A DNA stretch of 64,000 nucleotides from Haemophilus_D parainfluenzae_AD (lineage in GTDB: Bacteria; Pseudomonadota; Gammaproteobacteria; Enterobacterales; Pasteurellaceae), in assembly GCF_001679325.1 (NCBI RefSeq), contig NZ_LZMX01000027.1; one strand, written 5' to 3'. The position numbers and the translations under genes were made by a program. Shown here one piece after another: positions 34,014 through 42,556 of this stretch (within the stretch, counting starts at the first letter, position 1; each line of letters starts with the position of its first letter). The notes below the pieces were generated by a model, which made no database searches, had not been told where the DNA came from, and saw only the letters and a program-made list of their open reading frames with translations.

Positions 34014-34469
34014 ATGAAAAAAATTGATGTCAAAATTTTAGATAGCCGTATTGGCAACGAATTTCCTTTACCAACCTATGCAACCGAAGGTTCAGCAGGT
34101 TTGGATTTACGTGCATTGCTTGAAGAGGGCATTGAAATTCAACCAGGCGAAACTAAACTTATCCCGACTGGCCTTTCAATTTATATTGCCGATCCAAATC
34201 TTGCAGCGGTGATTCTGCCTCGCTCTGGTTTAGGTCATAAACACGGTATCGTATTAGGTAACTTAGTGGGCTTAATTGATTCAGATTACCAAGGTCCATT
34301 AATGGTATCGGTATGGAATCGTGGTCATGAACCATTCAAAATCGAAGTTGGTGATCGTATTGCACAATTAGTCTTTGTGCCAGTAGTACAAGCTGAATTC
34401 AATATTGTCAGCGAATTTACTGAAACTGAGCGTGGTGAAGGCGGTTTTGGTCATTCAGGTAAAAAATAG
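34014..34469 (+). CDS. dut: dUTP diphosphatase
   Basis: Dut hydrolyses dUTP to dUMP, keeping uracil out of DNA and feeding thymidylate synthesis. All five trimeric dUTPase motifs are visible: SAGLDLRAL, LPRSGLGHKHGIVL, NLVGLIDSDYQGPL, GDRIAQLVFVPV and the glycine-rich C-terminal tail ERGEGGFGHSG. It has 151 residues. slmA begins three bases after the stop. Confidence 0.96.
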   Translation: MKKIDVKILDSRIGNEFPLPTYATEGSAGLDLRALLEEGIEIQPGETKLIPTGLSIYIADPNLAAVILPRSGLGHKHGIVLGNLVGLIDSDYQGPLMVSVWNRGHEPFKIEVGDRIAQLVFVPVVQAEFNIVSEFTETERGEGGFGHSGKK

Positions 34470-34472
34470 ACT

Positions 34473-35126
34473 ATGGTAGAACAATTATCTCTCGTAGAAG
34501 TTGATGAGATTGCGGCGGAAATCAAACCGCCAAAAATCGAAAAACGTACGGTAAAAGAACGCCGCCAACAAGTGTTGACGGTGCTTACCCATATGCTGCA
34601 TTCTGAACGCGGAATGGAGCGTATGACAACGGCGCGTTTAGCAGAAGAAGTGGGTGTGTCAGAAGCTGCACTTTATCGTTACTTCCCAAGTAAAACCAAA
34701 ATGTTTGAAGCGTTGATCGATAATATCGAAGCGAATTTATTTAGTCGTATTACCACATCGATTCGCAATGAAACCAATACGATGAATCGTGTACGTGACA
34801 TTATGCAGATGATCCTCGACTTTGCGCGTAAAAACCCTGGTTTGACGCGTATTTTGACCGGACATGCATTGATGTTTGAAGAGCCGCTTTTACAGGCTCG
34901 TGTAGCCCAATTCTTCGATCGTCTTGAAATGCAATTTGTGAATATTTTACAAATGCGAAAATTACGTGAAGGACGCGGTTTTAATGTGGATGAACGTATC
35001 ATTGCGGGGCACTTGGTAACCCTTTGTGAAGGGCAGTTTATGCGTTATGTCCGCACAAACTTCCGTTTAGGTGCAAATCAAAGTTTTGAACAGCAATGGC
35101 GTTTTCTTGAACCGCTTTTTGCTTAA
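34473..35126 (+). CDS. slmA: Nucleoid occlusion factor SlmA
   Basis: A TetR-family DNA-binding protein that blocks FtsZ ring assembly over the nucleoid. The N-terminal helix-turn-helix TTARLAEEVGVSEAALYRYFPSK is followed by an all-helical dimerisation domain (RVRDIMQMILDFARKNPGLTRILTGHALMFE), which matches SlmA rather than metabolic TetR repressors. The length of 217 residues and the position after dut agree. yheU follows within 22 bases. Confidence 0.93.
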   Translation: MVEQLSLVEVDEIAAEIKPPKIEKRTVKERRQQVLTVLTHMLHSERGMERMTTARLAEEVGVSEAALYRYFPSKTKMFEALIDNIEANLFSRITTSIRNETNTMNRVRDIMQMILDFARKNPGLTRILTGHALMFEEPLLQARVAQFFDRLEMQFVNILQMRKLREGRGFNVDERIIAGHLVTLCEGQFMRYVRTNFRLGANQSFEQQWRFLEPLFA

Positions 35127-35147
35127 TTGACTTTAGTTGATAAATAT

Positions 35148-35366
35148 ATGATTATTCCGTGGCAGGAACTTCCAACAGAAACTTTAGAAAATATTGTGGA
35201 AAGTGTGGTACTTAGGGAAGGCACCGATTATGGTTCACACGAATTTTCCTTAGAACAAAAAAAACAACACCTACTAAACAAGATTCACAATGGAAGTGCA
35301 GTGATTGTTTGGTCAGAATTACATGAATCCATTGATATAAAAGATAAAATGGAATTTCTAAAATGA
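35148..35366 (+). CDS. yheU: YheU family protein (UPF0270)
   Basis: A 72-residue protein of unknown function. MIIPWQELPTETLENIVES and VVLREGTDYGSHEFSLEQK match the YheU family. I choose the ATG at 35148; a TTG seven codons upstream is in frame but would start one base after the slmA stop and is not needed. It sits between slmA and crp. Confidence 0.9.
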   Translation: MIIPWQELPTETLENIVESVVLREGTDYGSHEFSLEQKKQHLLNKIHNGSAVIVWSELHESIDIKDKMEFLK

Positions 35367-35382
35367 ATCAATAGGAGCTTAT

Positions 35383-36051
35383 ATGTCAGAAGATGTAGAA
35401 TTACTAGAAGAACAAAAGTCGCAAGACGATGATCAGCAGCGTGATCCAGCTCTGGATTGGTTCCTTACACACTGTCATTTACATAAATATCCAGCAAAAT
35501 CGACCTTAATTCATGCTGGTGAAGATGCCAATATTCTGTATTTCTTAATTAAAGGGACCGTAATGGTTTCATCAAAAGATGATGAAGGCAAAGAGATGAT
35601 TTTATCTTATTTAGGCGCGGGACAATTTTTTGGTGAAGCAGGTTTATTTGATGAAGGTTCGAAACGTTCTGCTTGGGTGAAAACCAAAACGCCTTGTGAA
35701 ATTGCGGAAATTTCCTATAAAAAATATCGTCAGTTGATTCAAATTAACCCTGAGATTTTAATGTTCCTTACTGCTCAGTTATCAAAACGTTTGCAAAATA
35801 CATCGCGACAAGTGACAAACTTGGCCTTTTTGGATGTGGCAGGGCGTATTGCTCAGGCGCTTATGCATTTAGCAAAACAACCTGAAGCGATGACGCATCC
35901 TGATGGTATGCAGATTAAGATTACGCGTCAGGAAATCGGTCAAATGGTAGGCTGTTCACGTGAAACCGTAGGGCGAATAATTAAGATGCTGGAAGATCAA
36001 AATCTCATTCATGCGCACGGTAAAACCATTGTGGTTTACGGCACTCGATAG
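35383..36051 (+). CDS. crp: cAMP receptor protein Crp
   Basis: The global regulator that activates carbon-source and competence genes when bound to cAMP. The cyclic-nucleotide domain shows GQFFGEAGLFDEGSKRSAWVKTK near residues 84-106; the C-terminal helix-turn-helix is ITRQEIGQMVGCSRETVGRIIKMLE. At 222 residues it has a longer N-terminus than E. coli Crp, as in other Haemophilus. AGGAGC lies before the ATG. In Haemophilus it is also needed for natural competence. A probable target lies between nagE and nanE. Confidence 0.96.
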   Translation: MSEDVELLEEQKSQDDDQQRDPALDWFLTHCHLHKYPAKSTLIHAGEDANILYFLIKGTVMVSSKDDEGKEMILSYLGAGQFFGEAGLFDEGSKRSAWVKTKTPCEIAEISYKKYRQLIQINPEILMFLTAQLSKRLQNTSRQVTNLAFLDVAGRIAQALMHLAKQPEAMTHPDGMQIKITRQEIGQMVGCSRETVGRIIKMLEDQNLIHAHGKTIVVYGTR

Positions 36052-36055
36052 CAAA

Positions 36056-36083
36056 AATAACCGTCTCTAATCAGACGGTTATT
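36056..36083 (+). terminator. Intrinsic terminator of crp
   Basis: AATAACCGTCT pairs with AGACGGTTATT around CTAATC, four bases after the crp stop, followed by TTGTTTTTG. Confidence 0.85.
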
Positions 36084-36175
36084 TTGTTTTTGTTACATTG
36101 ATGTGATAGTTGAAATGTCTTTGTTAATTTTTATACGAAAAGCGAAAAAATACTTCTTTTAGTGCAATATCTTAA

Positions 36176-36204
36176 TTGACAAAATTGCGGAAGACTTCTA
36201 TCAT
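36176..36204 (+). promoter_or_regulatory. Strong promoter of the 6S-like RNA
   Basis: A consensus -35 TTGACA (36176-36181) stands 17 bases from TATCAT (36199-36204), with CATAAT just after it. Nothing encoding a protein follows, so it drives the RNA gene that begins near 36211. Confidence 0.75.
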
Positions 36205-36210
36205 AATACT

Positions 36211-36420
36211 GCCTTTCAACGTGGTTTGTTTGGAAGTCAGGATTGGTCTCCTGAATATATAAGTGGCTTTTAAAAGATTCTTAATCTTTTAATTTTATAT
36301 CGCAGACTGGAACCCCAGAGATGCTTTAAATCTATGGTGGGCTAGGTAGAAATCCCGCAGGGATGCGATGCAGTAAGCCACTTGCTGTTAAGACCAATTC
36401 TGCTTAGTTCCACCACCCTT
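36211..36420 (+). ncRNA. ssrS: Probable 6S RNA
   Basis: This non-coding stretch folds as one long rod with internal loops, like 6S RNA, which binds the housekeeping RNA polymerase and mimics an open promoter. Nested pairings: GTGGT (36221) with ACCAC (36412); CAGGATTGGTCT (36238-36249) with AGACCAATTCTG (36391-36402); AAGTGGCTT (36261) with AAGCCACTT (36375); ATCGCA (36299) with TGCGAT (36364). A large bubble separates the second and third stems. The length of about 200 bases, the strong promoter and the absence of an ORF fit. I did not run a covariance search, so another structured RNA is possible. Ends are approximate. Confidence 0.62.
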
Positions 36421-36513
36421 CAAAACAATCTTCAATTTTCAAACTTTCATTTAACTCACTTCGAACGAAAAATTCTCAGCTAAAGTGCGGTCATTTTTTG
36501 CTTTATTTTTGGC

Positions 36514-36547
36514 AAAAAAATACCGACCCATTTCGGAGTCGGTATTT
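36514..36547 (-). terminator. Terminator of the NagE-type PTS gene
   Basis: AAATACCGAC pairs with GTCGGTATTT across a ten-base loop, and a T run follows on the leftward strand. It lies 11 bases past the nagE stop. Confidence 0.85.
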
Positions 36548-36558
36548 CATTTGGTGTG

Positions 36559-38025
36559 TTATTTCACTTTTTGTTTCATGGCTTCTGCCACAAGTTCAGC
36601 TTCAGGGCCGAGAACCACTTGTAAGCCATCGTTACCGATTTTCACGATACCTTTTGCACCAAGAGACTTAAGCTGTTCTTCATTAATTTTGTGTTGATCG
36701 ACTAAGCTTAAACGTAAGCGAGTGATACAAGCATCAATATTTTTGAAGTTATCAACACCACCTAAAGCATCAATAAATTTGACCGCTCTTTCTTCGCGAG
36801 ATTGGCTCGCAGCTGGTTGTGCTGCAGTGGTTTCTTCCGTTTCTTCAGTGCGACCTAATGTTTTTAAGTTGAACGCTTTAATTGCGAAACGGAATACTGC
36901 ATAGTAAATCACGAAGAATACTAAGCCTTGTACGATGAGCATATACCATTCAACGGCTAATGGGTTGCGTGATGAAAGTACCATATCCACGAGACCCGCA
37001 CTGAAACCGAAGCCGGCGATCCAATGCATTGTTGCCGCGATAAAGACGGAAATACCGGTTAATACCGCGTGGATGAAGTAAAGCACTGGCGCAACAAACA
37101 TGAAAGAGAATTCTAATGGCTCGGTGATACCAGTAAAGAATGAGGCAAATGCACCGGCAAGCATAATGGATGCCACTTTAGTTCTTTGGCTTGGTTTAGC
37201 GCTGAGATAAATCGCTAATGCTGCACCCGGTAAACCGAACATCATGACAGGGAAGAAACCAGCTTGATACATACCGGTTACACCAACTGTTGCAGTACCT
37301 TCAGCAAGTGATTTCGCACCACCTAAGAAGTTTGGAATATCGTTAATGCCTGCAACGTCAAACCAGAATACAGAGTTTAATGCGTGGTGTAAGCCAACAG
37401 GGATGAGTAAACGGTTGAAGAAACCGTAAAGACCTGCACCAACCGCACCTAAGTCTTTAATGCTTTCACCGAATGACACTAAACCGCCGAAAATATATGG
37501 CCAAATGTAGAGCAATACGAAGCTGAGAAGCATCATGACAAAAGACACAACAATCGGCACGAGACGTTTTCCGCTAAAGAAGGAAAGGGCTTTTGGCAAT
37601 TCCACTTGATAGAAGCGGTTATAAAGCTCAGCCGAAATCACCCCGATTAAAATCCCAATAAATTGGTTATTGATTTTCCCGAAGGCAGCAGGCACTTCAC
37701 TCACATCAATATGTTGTAGTTGAGCAACACTGCCTGGTGAAAGTAGAGTGGTTACCACATAGTAACCTACTAAACCTGAAAGTGCAGCGGAACCATGTTT
37801 GTCCTTAGATAAACCGAAAGCAACGCCAACGGCAAAAAGTAGGCCCATGTTATCGATGATAGCACCGCCTGATTTAATTAAAAATGCAGCAAGTTGACTA
37901 TTCGCCCCCCAGCCATCAGGGTCAAGCCAGTAACCGATACCCATCAGTACAGCAGCTGCTGGTAAGACAGCGACAGGTACCATCAAGGCCTGCCCAATTT
38001 TTTGCGCATAACCTAGTACATTCAT
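36559..38025 (-). CDS. nagE: PTS transporter, N-acetylglucosamine-type EIICB (NagE-like)
   Basis: A sugar permease that phosphorylates its substrate during import. The EIIC domain (residues 1-390, about ten membrane segments) shows the glucose-family signature and LLIPVGLHHALNSVFWFDVAG. A short linker leads to an EIIB domain with the phosphocysteine motif IDACITRLRLSLVD. There is no EIIA domain (488 residues against about 650 in E. coli NagE), so it needs a separate EIIA such as Crr. The neighbourhood of nagA and nagB points to N-acetylglucosamine rather than glucose. It is divergent from nanE. Confidence 0.85.
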   Translation of the reverse strand: MNVLGYAQKIGQALMVPVAVLPAAAVLMGIGYWLDPDGWGANSQLAAFLIKSGGAIIDNMGLLFAVGVAFGLSKDKHGSAALSGLVGYYVVTTLLSPGSVAQLQHIDVSEVPAAFGKINNQFIGILIGVISAELYNRFYQVELPKALSFFSGKRLVPIVVSFVMMLLSFVLLYIWPYIFGGLVSFGESIKDLGAVGAGLYGFFNRLLIPVGLHHALNSVFWFDVAGINDIPNFLGGAKSLAEGTATVGVTGMYQAGFFPVMMFGLPGAALAIYLSAKPSQRTKVASIMLAGAFASFFTGITEPLEFSFMFVAPVLYFIHAVLTGISVFIAATMHWIAGFGFSAGLVDMVLSSRNPLAVEWYMLIVQGLVFFVIYYAVFRFAIKAFNLKTLGRTEETEETTAAQPAASQSREERAVKFIDALGGVDNFKNIDACITRLRLSLVDQHKINEEQLKSLGAKGIVKIGNDGLQVVLGPEAELVAEAMKQKVK

Positions 38026-38047
38026 TTTTTTCTCCTATTTATAAGTA

Positions 38048-38064
38048 ATGAAGTATTACTTCAT
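38048..38064. promoter_or_regulatory. Inverted repeat at the nagE start of transcription
   Basis: ATGAAGTA and TACTTCAT are perfect eight-base arms around one T. The repeat lies 23 bases before the nagE ATG and, if the leftward TAAAAT at 38065-38070 is the -10, covers the transcription start. It looks like a repressor operator. Its regulator is not known from the sequence; the siaR-like gene of this cluster is one candidate. Confidence 0.6.
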
Positions 38065-38118
38065 ATTTTAAAGTAAAAAAAAATATTTTGTATAGATGTT
38101 GTCACTTTATCTTAAATT

Positions 38119-38134
38119 TGAGAAGCCGATCACA
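38119..38134. promoter_or_regulatory. Crp site between nagE and nanE
   Basis: TGAGA-AGCCGA-TCACA matches the Crp consensus at nine of ten half-site positions and has AATT/AATTT flanks. Its centre (38126.5) is about 70 bases upstream of the likely nanE start and about 69 upstream of the likely nagE start, so one site could activate both promoters. Confidence 0.7.
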
Positions 38135-38136
38135 AA

Positions 38137-38157
38137 TTTTGAAATTAAACTTCAAAA
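38137..38157. promoter_or_regulatory. Candidate SiaR operator upstream of nanE
   Basis: TTTTGAA-N7-TTCAAAA is a perfect seven-base inverted repeat. It is centred 20.5 bases (two helical turns) from the Crp site and about 50 upstream of the likely nanE start (TATAAT at 38185-38190). In H. influenzae, SiaR and Crp act together on one nan control region, so SiaR is the natural candidate; binding is not shown. Confidence 0.55.
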
Positions 38158-38242
38158 AATATTTTTTTATGGCGTGTGTTTTACTATAATGACGAAAGAG
38201 CCAAAAGGACACCAAGTGTTACTGTCTAATATAGGAGTTTAT

Positions 38243-38932
38243 ATGTCGAAATTATCACATAATGAAGTCTTAGATAAAATCAAATTTGGTCTGATTGCTT
38301 CTTGTCAGCCTGTTGATGACGGCCCGATGGATAAACCAGAAATTGTGGCGGCGATGGCACAGGCTTCTGTTATTGGTGGCGCAGCGGGATTGCGCATTGA
38401 GGGCGTAGAAAATCTCAAAGCAACACGCCCTACCGTGAATGTACCGATTATTGGTATTGTGAAACGAGATTTACCTGACAGCCCAGTGCGAATTACCCCA
38501 TTTTTGCATGATATTGAAGATTTAGCGAAAGCCGGTGCAGATATTATTGCCGTGGATGGGACAAATCGTCCTAGACCGGTAGATATTGAAAGTGCGGTCA
38601 AAAAAATCCACGAATTAGGTTGTTTAGCCATGGCGGATTGTTCGAATTTAGAAGAAGGCTTGTACTGTCAAAAACTGGGTTTTGATATTGTGGGCAGTAC
38701 TATGTCTGGCTACACCGGTGGCACTGTGCCGGAGGAGCCTGATTATCAATTAGTTAAAGATTTGAAAGCAGCAGGTTGTCGTGTCATGGCGGAAGGACGT
38801 TATAACACCCCTGAGTTGGCGAAAACTGCCATTGAAATTGGTGCTTATTGCGTGACGGTTGGTTCTGCATTAACGCGTTTAGAGCATATTGTAAGCTGGT
38901 TTGCTAAAGCCATTCATTCAGCAAAAAAATAA
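38243..38932 (+). CDS. nanE: N-acetylmannosamine-6-phosphate 2-epimerase NanE
   Basis: NanE converts ManNAc-6-P to GlcNAc-6-P in sialic acid use. The TIM-barrel family pattern is clear: GLIASCQPVDDGPMD, GAAGLRIEGVENL, VPIIGIVKRDL, GADIIAVDGTNRPRP, MADCSNLEEG and EGRYNTPELAK. I start it at ATG 38243, which has TAGGAG eight bases upstream (229 residues, the family length). A longer frame reaching 38096 would run back through the Crp and operator sites. nanK follows after 11 bases. Confidence 0.95.
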   Translation: MSKLSHNEVLDKIKFGLIASCQPVDDGPMDKPEIVAAMAQASVIGGAAGLRIEGVENLKATRPTVNVPIIGIVKRDLPDSPVRITPFLHDIEDLAKAGADIIAVDGTNRPRPVDIESAVKKIHELGCLAMADCSNLEEGLYCQKLGFDIVGSTMSGYTGGTVPEEPDYQLVKDLKAAGCRVMAEGRYNTPELAKTAIEIGAYCVTVGSALTRLEHIVSWFAKAIHSAKK

Positions 38933-38943
38933 AGGAAGAAGAC

Positions 38944-39882
38944 ATGTCATTAACAGTGGATAGTGGTCAGACATTACAGCGTTGTTTGGCATTAGATATT
39001 GGTGGCACAAAAATCGCTTCTGCTATAGTAAAAAATGGTGAGATTCAACAGCGAAAACAGATTTCCACGCCACAAGATGATGCCGCACAAGTGATGCATC
39101 AAACCCTTGCTCAGTTGTTAAAAGAATATGAAGGACAGTTTGATTATGTCGCCGTTGCTTCAACAGGCATTATTAACCAAGGCATTCTGACTGCACTTAA
39201 CCCTAAAAATTTGGGTGGATTAGCTCAATTCCCATTAAAAGACAGTATTGCACAGCATACCGATAAACCGATTGGTTTACTTAATGACGTGCAAGCTGCA
39301 GCCTATGCTGAGTATCAATTACAAAACCCTAATGATGTTCAAAACTTTACCTTTATTACAGTTTCAACAGGCGTAGGGGGCGGTTTAATTCTAAATCATC
39401 GTTTACTTACTGAGCCAAACGGTATTGCAGGGCATATTGGTCATACTTTGGCTGATCCTAATGGCCCTGTTTGTGGCTGTGGTCGCCGCGGCTGTGTTGA
39501 AGCCATTGCATCAGGTCGCGCCATTGAAGCTGCCTCTTCTCAATGGGATGATCCTTGTGATCCAAAAGAAGTCTTTGTGCGTTTCCGTCAAAATGATGAA
39601 AAAGCGACCGCACTTGTGACTCGTTCAGCACAAGCCATTGCGAACTTAATTGCAGATTTGAAGATTGGATTAGATATGCAGAAAGTCGTAGTTGGCGGTA
39701 GCATAGGGTTGGCAGAAGGGTATTTACCGTTGGTTCAATCCTTATTAAGTGAGCTTCCTGCTGTTTATCATTGTGAATTAGAAAGTGCTAAATTCGGGCA
39801 AGATGCAGGCTTGATTGGTGCTGCATACTGGGTAAAAGATTGCTTATTACAAGCAAAAAATACGGGAGTGGTTTATGGCTAA
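38944..39882 (+). CDS. nanK: N-acetylmannosamine kinase NanK
   Basis: An ROK-family kinase that phosphorylates ManNAc with ATP. The phosphate loop LDIGGTKIASAIV opens the fold; GIAGHIGHTLADPNGP and the zinc motif CGCGRRGC follow near residues 178-185, with EAIASGRAIE. The 312 residues are normal, with a slightly extended N-terminus. Its end overlaps the siaR start by eight bases. An uptake core lies at 39607-39615. Confidence 0.93.
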   Translation: MSLTVDSGQTLQRCLALDIGGTKIASAIVKNGEIQQRKQISTPQDDAAQVMHQTLAQLLKEYEGQFDYVAVASTGIINQGILTALNPKNLGGLAQFPLKDSIAQHTDKPIGLLNDVQAAAYAEYQLQNPNDVQNFTFITVSTGVGGGLILNHRLLTEPNGIAGHIGHTLADPNGPVCGCGRRGCVEAIASGRAIEAASSQWDDPCDPKEVFVRFRQNDEKATALVTRSAQAIANLIADLKIGLDMQKVVVGGSIGLAEGYLPLVQSLLSELPAVYHCELESAKFGQDAGLIGAAYWVKDCLLQAKNTGVVYG

Positions 39883-40741
39883 AAATGGCAATATTTTAAA
39901 TACCATCAGCTCGTTATATCGCAGTTTAACGAAAACTGAAAAGAAAATTGCGGATGCGATTTTATTGAATCCCGATCTTGCGGTGCAAGCGCCTTTAGCT
40001 GAAATTGCCGCCCATTTAGAAGTGGGGGAAGCGACCTTTGTGCGTTTTTGTCGCACTCTCGGCTTTAAAGGCTTCAGTGATTTTAAATTGGAATTATCCA
40101 TCGAGCTTGCGACGAAAGATGGCAAAGATAATACCGTATTAGATTCAGATATTACCGATTCTGACAACTCATTGAATATTGCGCATAAGCTGAAATCTGC
40201 CATCAATAACGTGATGGATGAAACCATTAATTTATTAGATTTTGAGCAGTTGGAAGAAGCAGTGAAAGCTATTCAGCAAGCCAATCGTGTCTTTTTATTT
40301 GGTGTAGGTACATCGGGTATTACTGCGGAAGATGCCAAAAATAAACTCATGCGTATCGGTGTGCAAGTGGATGCGACAGGTAACAACCATTTTATGTATA
40401 TGCAGGCATCTTTATTGACGAAAAAAGATGTGGCAATTGGTTTGAGTCATTCTGGTTATTCTCAAGAAACCACTCATACCATGAAAATCGCCAAAGAAAA
40501 TGGCGCCAAAACTATTGCAATTACACACAGTTTGCGTTCACCCATTACAGAATATGCCGATCTTGTTTTAGTGAATGGGAATAAACAAGGCAAGCTACAA
40601 GGCGACTCTATTGGCACGAAGATTGCCCAATTATTCGTATTAGATTTGATTTACGCTTTATTGGTACAGGCATCACAGGAAAGTGCGGTCAAAATAAAGC
40701 AAAAAACATTAAATGTCATTTTAGAACAACGTATCAAATAG
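39875..40741 (+). CDS. siaR: RpiR-family transcriptional regulator (SiaR-like)
   Basis: A regulator with an N-terminal RpiR helix-turn-helix (SSLYRSLTKTEKKIADAILLNP, then PLAEIAAHLEVGEATFVRFCR) and a C-terminal SIS sugar-phosphate domain (RVFLFGVGTSG near residue 142, then GLSHSGYSQETTHTMKIAKENG). In H. influenzae the corresponding SiaR represses nan genes and responds to glucosamine-6-phosphate, the substrate of NagB encoded just downstream. The gene lies between nanK and nanA, overlapping nanK by eight bases. Its likely targets are the inverted repeats between nagE and nanE. Confidence 0.9.
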   Translation: MAKNGNILNTISSLYRSLTKTEKKIADAILLNPDLAVQAPLAEIAAHLEVGEATFVRFCRTLGFKGFSDFKLELSIELATKDGKDNTVLDSDITDSDNSLNIAHKLKSAINNVMDETINLLDFEQLEEAVKAIQQANRVFLFGVGTSGITAEDAKNKLMRIGVQVDATGNNHFMYMQASLLTKKDVAIGLSHSGYSQETTHTMKIAKENGAKTIAITHSLRSPITEYADLVLVNGNKQGKLQGDSIGTKIAQLFVLDLIYALLVQASQESAVKIKQKTLNVILEQRIK

Positions 40742-40750
40742 GAGAGAAAA

Positions 40751-41629
40751 ATGCGTAATTTAAAAGGTATTTTTAGTGCGTTATTAGTATCATTCAATGA
40801 AGATGGATCTATCAATGAAAAAGGCTTACGCGAGATTATTCGCTATAACATTGATAAGATGAAAATTGATGGTTTATATGTAGGCGGCTCAACAGGTGAA
40901 AACTTCATGCTTTCTACGGAAGAGAAAAAACAAATTTTCCGTATCGCGAAAGATGAAGCAAAAGACCAAGTCGCGTTAATCGCACAAGTGGGTAGCGTGA
41001 ACTTACATGAAGCAGTGGAATTAGGTAAATATGCAACCGAATTAGGCTATGACAGCCTTTCTGCGGTAACACCTTTCTACTACAAATTTAGTTTCCCTGA
41101 AATCAAACATTACTACGACACCATTATTGCTGAAACGGGTAATAACATGATCGTGTACTCAATTCCGTTCTTAACAGGCGTGAATATGGGTATTGAACAA
41201 TTTGGCGAACTTTATAAAAACCCGAAAGTGCTAGGTGTGAAATTTACCGCTGGGGATTTCTATCTGTTAGAACGCTTGAAAAAAGCTTATCCAAATCACC
41301 TCATTTGGGCTGGTTTTGATGAGATGATGGTACCTGCAGTCTCTCTCGGTGTAGATGGTGCGATCGGTAGTACGTTCAACATAAACGGTGTGCGTGCAAG
41401 ACAAATCTTTGAATTAACCAAACAAGGTAAATTGGCTGATGCGCTTCAAGTTCAACACGTAACCAATGACCTTATCGAAGGCATTTTAGCGAATGGCTTA
41501 TATCTCACAATCAAAGAGTTATTGAAACTAGAGGGCGTGGATGCAGGTTATTGTCGTGAGCCAATGACAGCGAAAGCAACACCAGAGCAATTAGCGAAAG
41601 CAAAAGAGTTAAAAGCAAAATATTTATAA
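40751..41629 (+). CDS. nanA: N-acetylneuraminate lyase NanA
   Basis: NanA splits sialic acid into ManNAc and pyruvate through a Schiff base. The signature GLYVGGSTGENFMLSTEEKK lies near residues 40-59; the catalytic tyrosine is in NMIVYSIPFLTG and the Schiff-base lysine in VLGVKFTAGDFY. At 292 residues the length matches the family. AGGAGAG precedes the ATG. The gene is inside the nan-nag group, so its product ManNAc passes to NanK and NanE. Confidence 0.95.
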   Translation: MRNLKGIFSALLVSFNEDGSINEKGLREIIRYNIDKMKIDGLYVGGSTGENFMLSTEEKKQIFRIAKDEAKDQVALIAQVGSVNLHEAVELGKYATELGYDSLSAVTPFYYKFSFPEIKHYYDTIIAETGNNMIVYSIPFLTGVNMGIEQFGELYKNPKVLGVKFTAGDFYLLERLKKAYPNHLIWAGFDEMMVPAVSLGVDGAIGSTFNINGVRARQIFELTKQGKLADALQVQHVTNDLIEGILANGLYLTIKELLKLEGVDAGYCREPMTAKATPEQLAKAKELKAKYL

Positions 41630-41719
41630 ATTAATGGAAAAGTGACCGCACTTACGTCTTTACTCTCTCAATAGCAGGGAGGAAAGAATGTCGGTGTGGT
41701 ACTGATAAGGAAGGTTATT

Positions 41720-42523
41720 ATGCGTCTCATTCCTCTGAATAATGAACAACAAGTCAGCCGTTGGGCGGCGCGTCATATTGCTGATCGAATTAATCATTTT
41801 AAACCTACCGCAGAACGTCCTTTTGTATTAGGTTTACCAACAGGTGGTACGCCACTTAAGACCTATCAAGAATTGATTAAATTAAATCAAGCGGGAGAAG
41901 TGAGTTTTAAACATGTGGTGACGTTTAATATGGATGAATATGTGGGTTTGCCAAAAGAACATCCAGAAAGCTATCACAGTTTTATGCATAATAATTTCTT
42001 CAACCATATTGATATTCAACCACAAAATATCAATATCTTGAATGGTAACACTGCTGACCATGATGAAGAATGTCGCCGTTATGAAGAAAAAATTAAATCT
42101 TACGGCAAAATTCATTTGTTTATGGGCGGAGTTGGTGTTGACGGCCATATTGCCTTTAATGAGCCAGCATCTTCTTTAAGTTCGCGTACCCGTATTAAAA
42201 CCTTAACGCCTGATACCATTATCGCGAATTCTCGTTTCTTTAATAACGATGTAAATCAAGTACCAAAATATGCTTTAACAATCGGTGTAGGGACATTACT
42301 TGATGCAGAAGAAGTGATGATTTTAGCAACGGGCCATAATAAAGCCTTAGCCGTGCAAGCAGCCGTAGAAGGCAGTATTAATCACCTTTGGACAGTGAGT
42401 GCTTTACAGCTTCATCGTCATTTCGTTTTGGTATGTGATGAGCCTGCATTGCAAGAATTGAAAGTCAAAACAGTGAAATATTTTACTGAATTGGAAGGTC
42501 GCGCAATTCATAGTGTGTTATAA
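41720..42523 (+). CDS. nagB: Glucosamine-6-phosphate deaminase NagB
   Basis: NagB converts glucosamine-6-P to fructose-6-P and ammonia, joining amino sugars to glycolysis. Active-site segments TFNMDEYVGLPKEHPESYHSFM and GGVGVDGHIAFNEP are present. I start it at ATG 41720 (MRLIPLNNEQQ, 267 residues), preceded by AAGGAAGG; an upstream in-frame start at 41696 would be longer than the family. An uptake core (42522-42530) begins within the stop codon. Confidence 0.95.
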   Translation: MRLIPLNNEQQVSRWAARHIADRINHFKPTAERPFVLGLPTGGTPLKTYQELIKLNQAGEVSFKHVVTFNMDEYVGLPKEHPESYHSFMHNNFFNHIDIQPQNINILNGNTADHDEECRRYEEKIKSYGKIHLFMGGVGVDGHIAFNEPASSLSSRTRIKTLTPDTIIANSRFFNNDVNQVPKYALTIGVGTLLDAEEVMILATGHNKALAVQAAVEGSINHLWTVSALQLHRHFVLVCDEPALQELKVKTVKYFTELEGRAIHSVL

Positions 42524-42556
42524 GTGCGGTTAATTTTAATTGGATTTTAGGAAGGT

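Noticed and set aside
38096..38242. Longer nanE start adding 49 residues
   Set aside because: The extension covers the Crp site, the inverted repeat and the TATAAT; the ATG at 38243 has TAGGAG and gives the family length.
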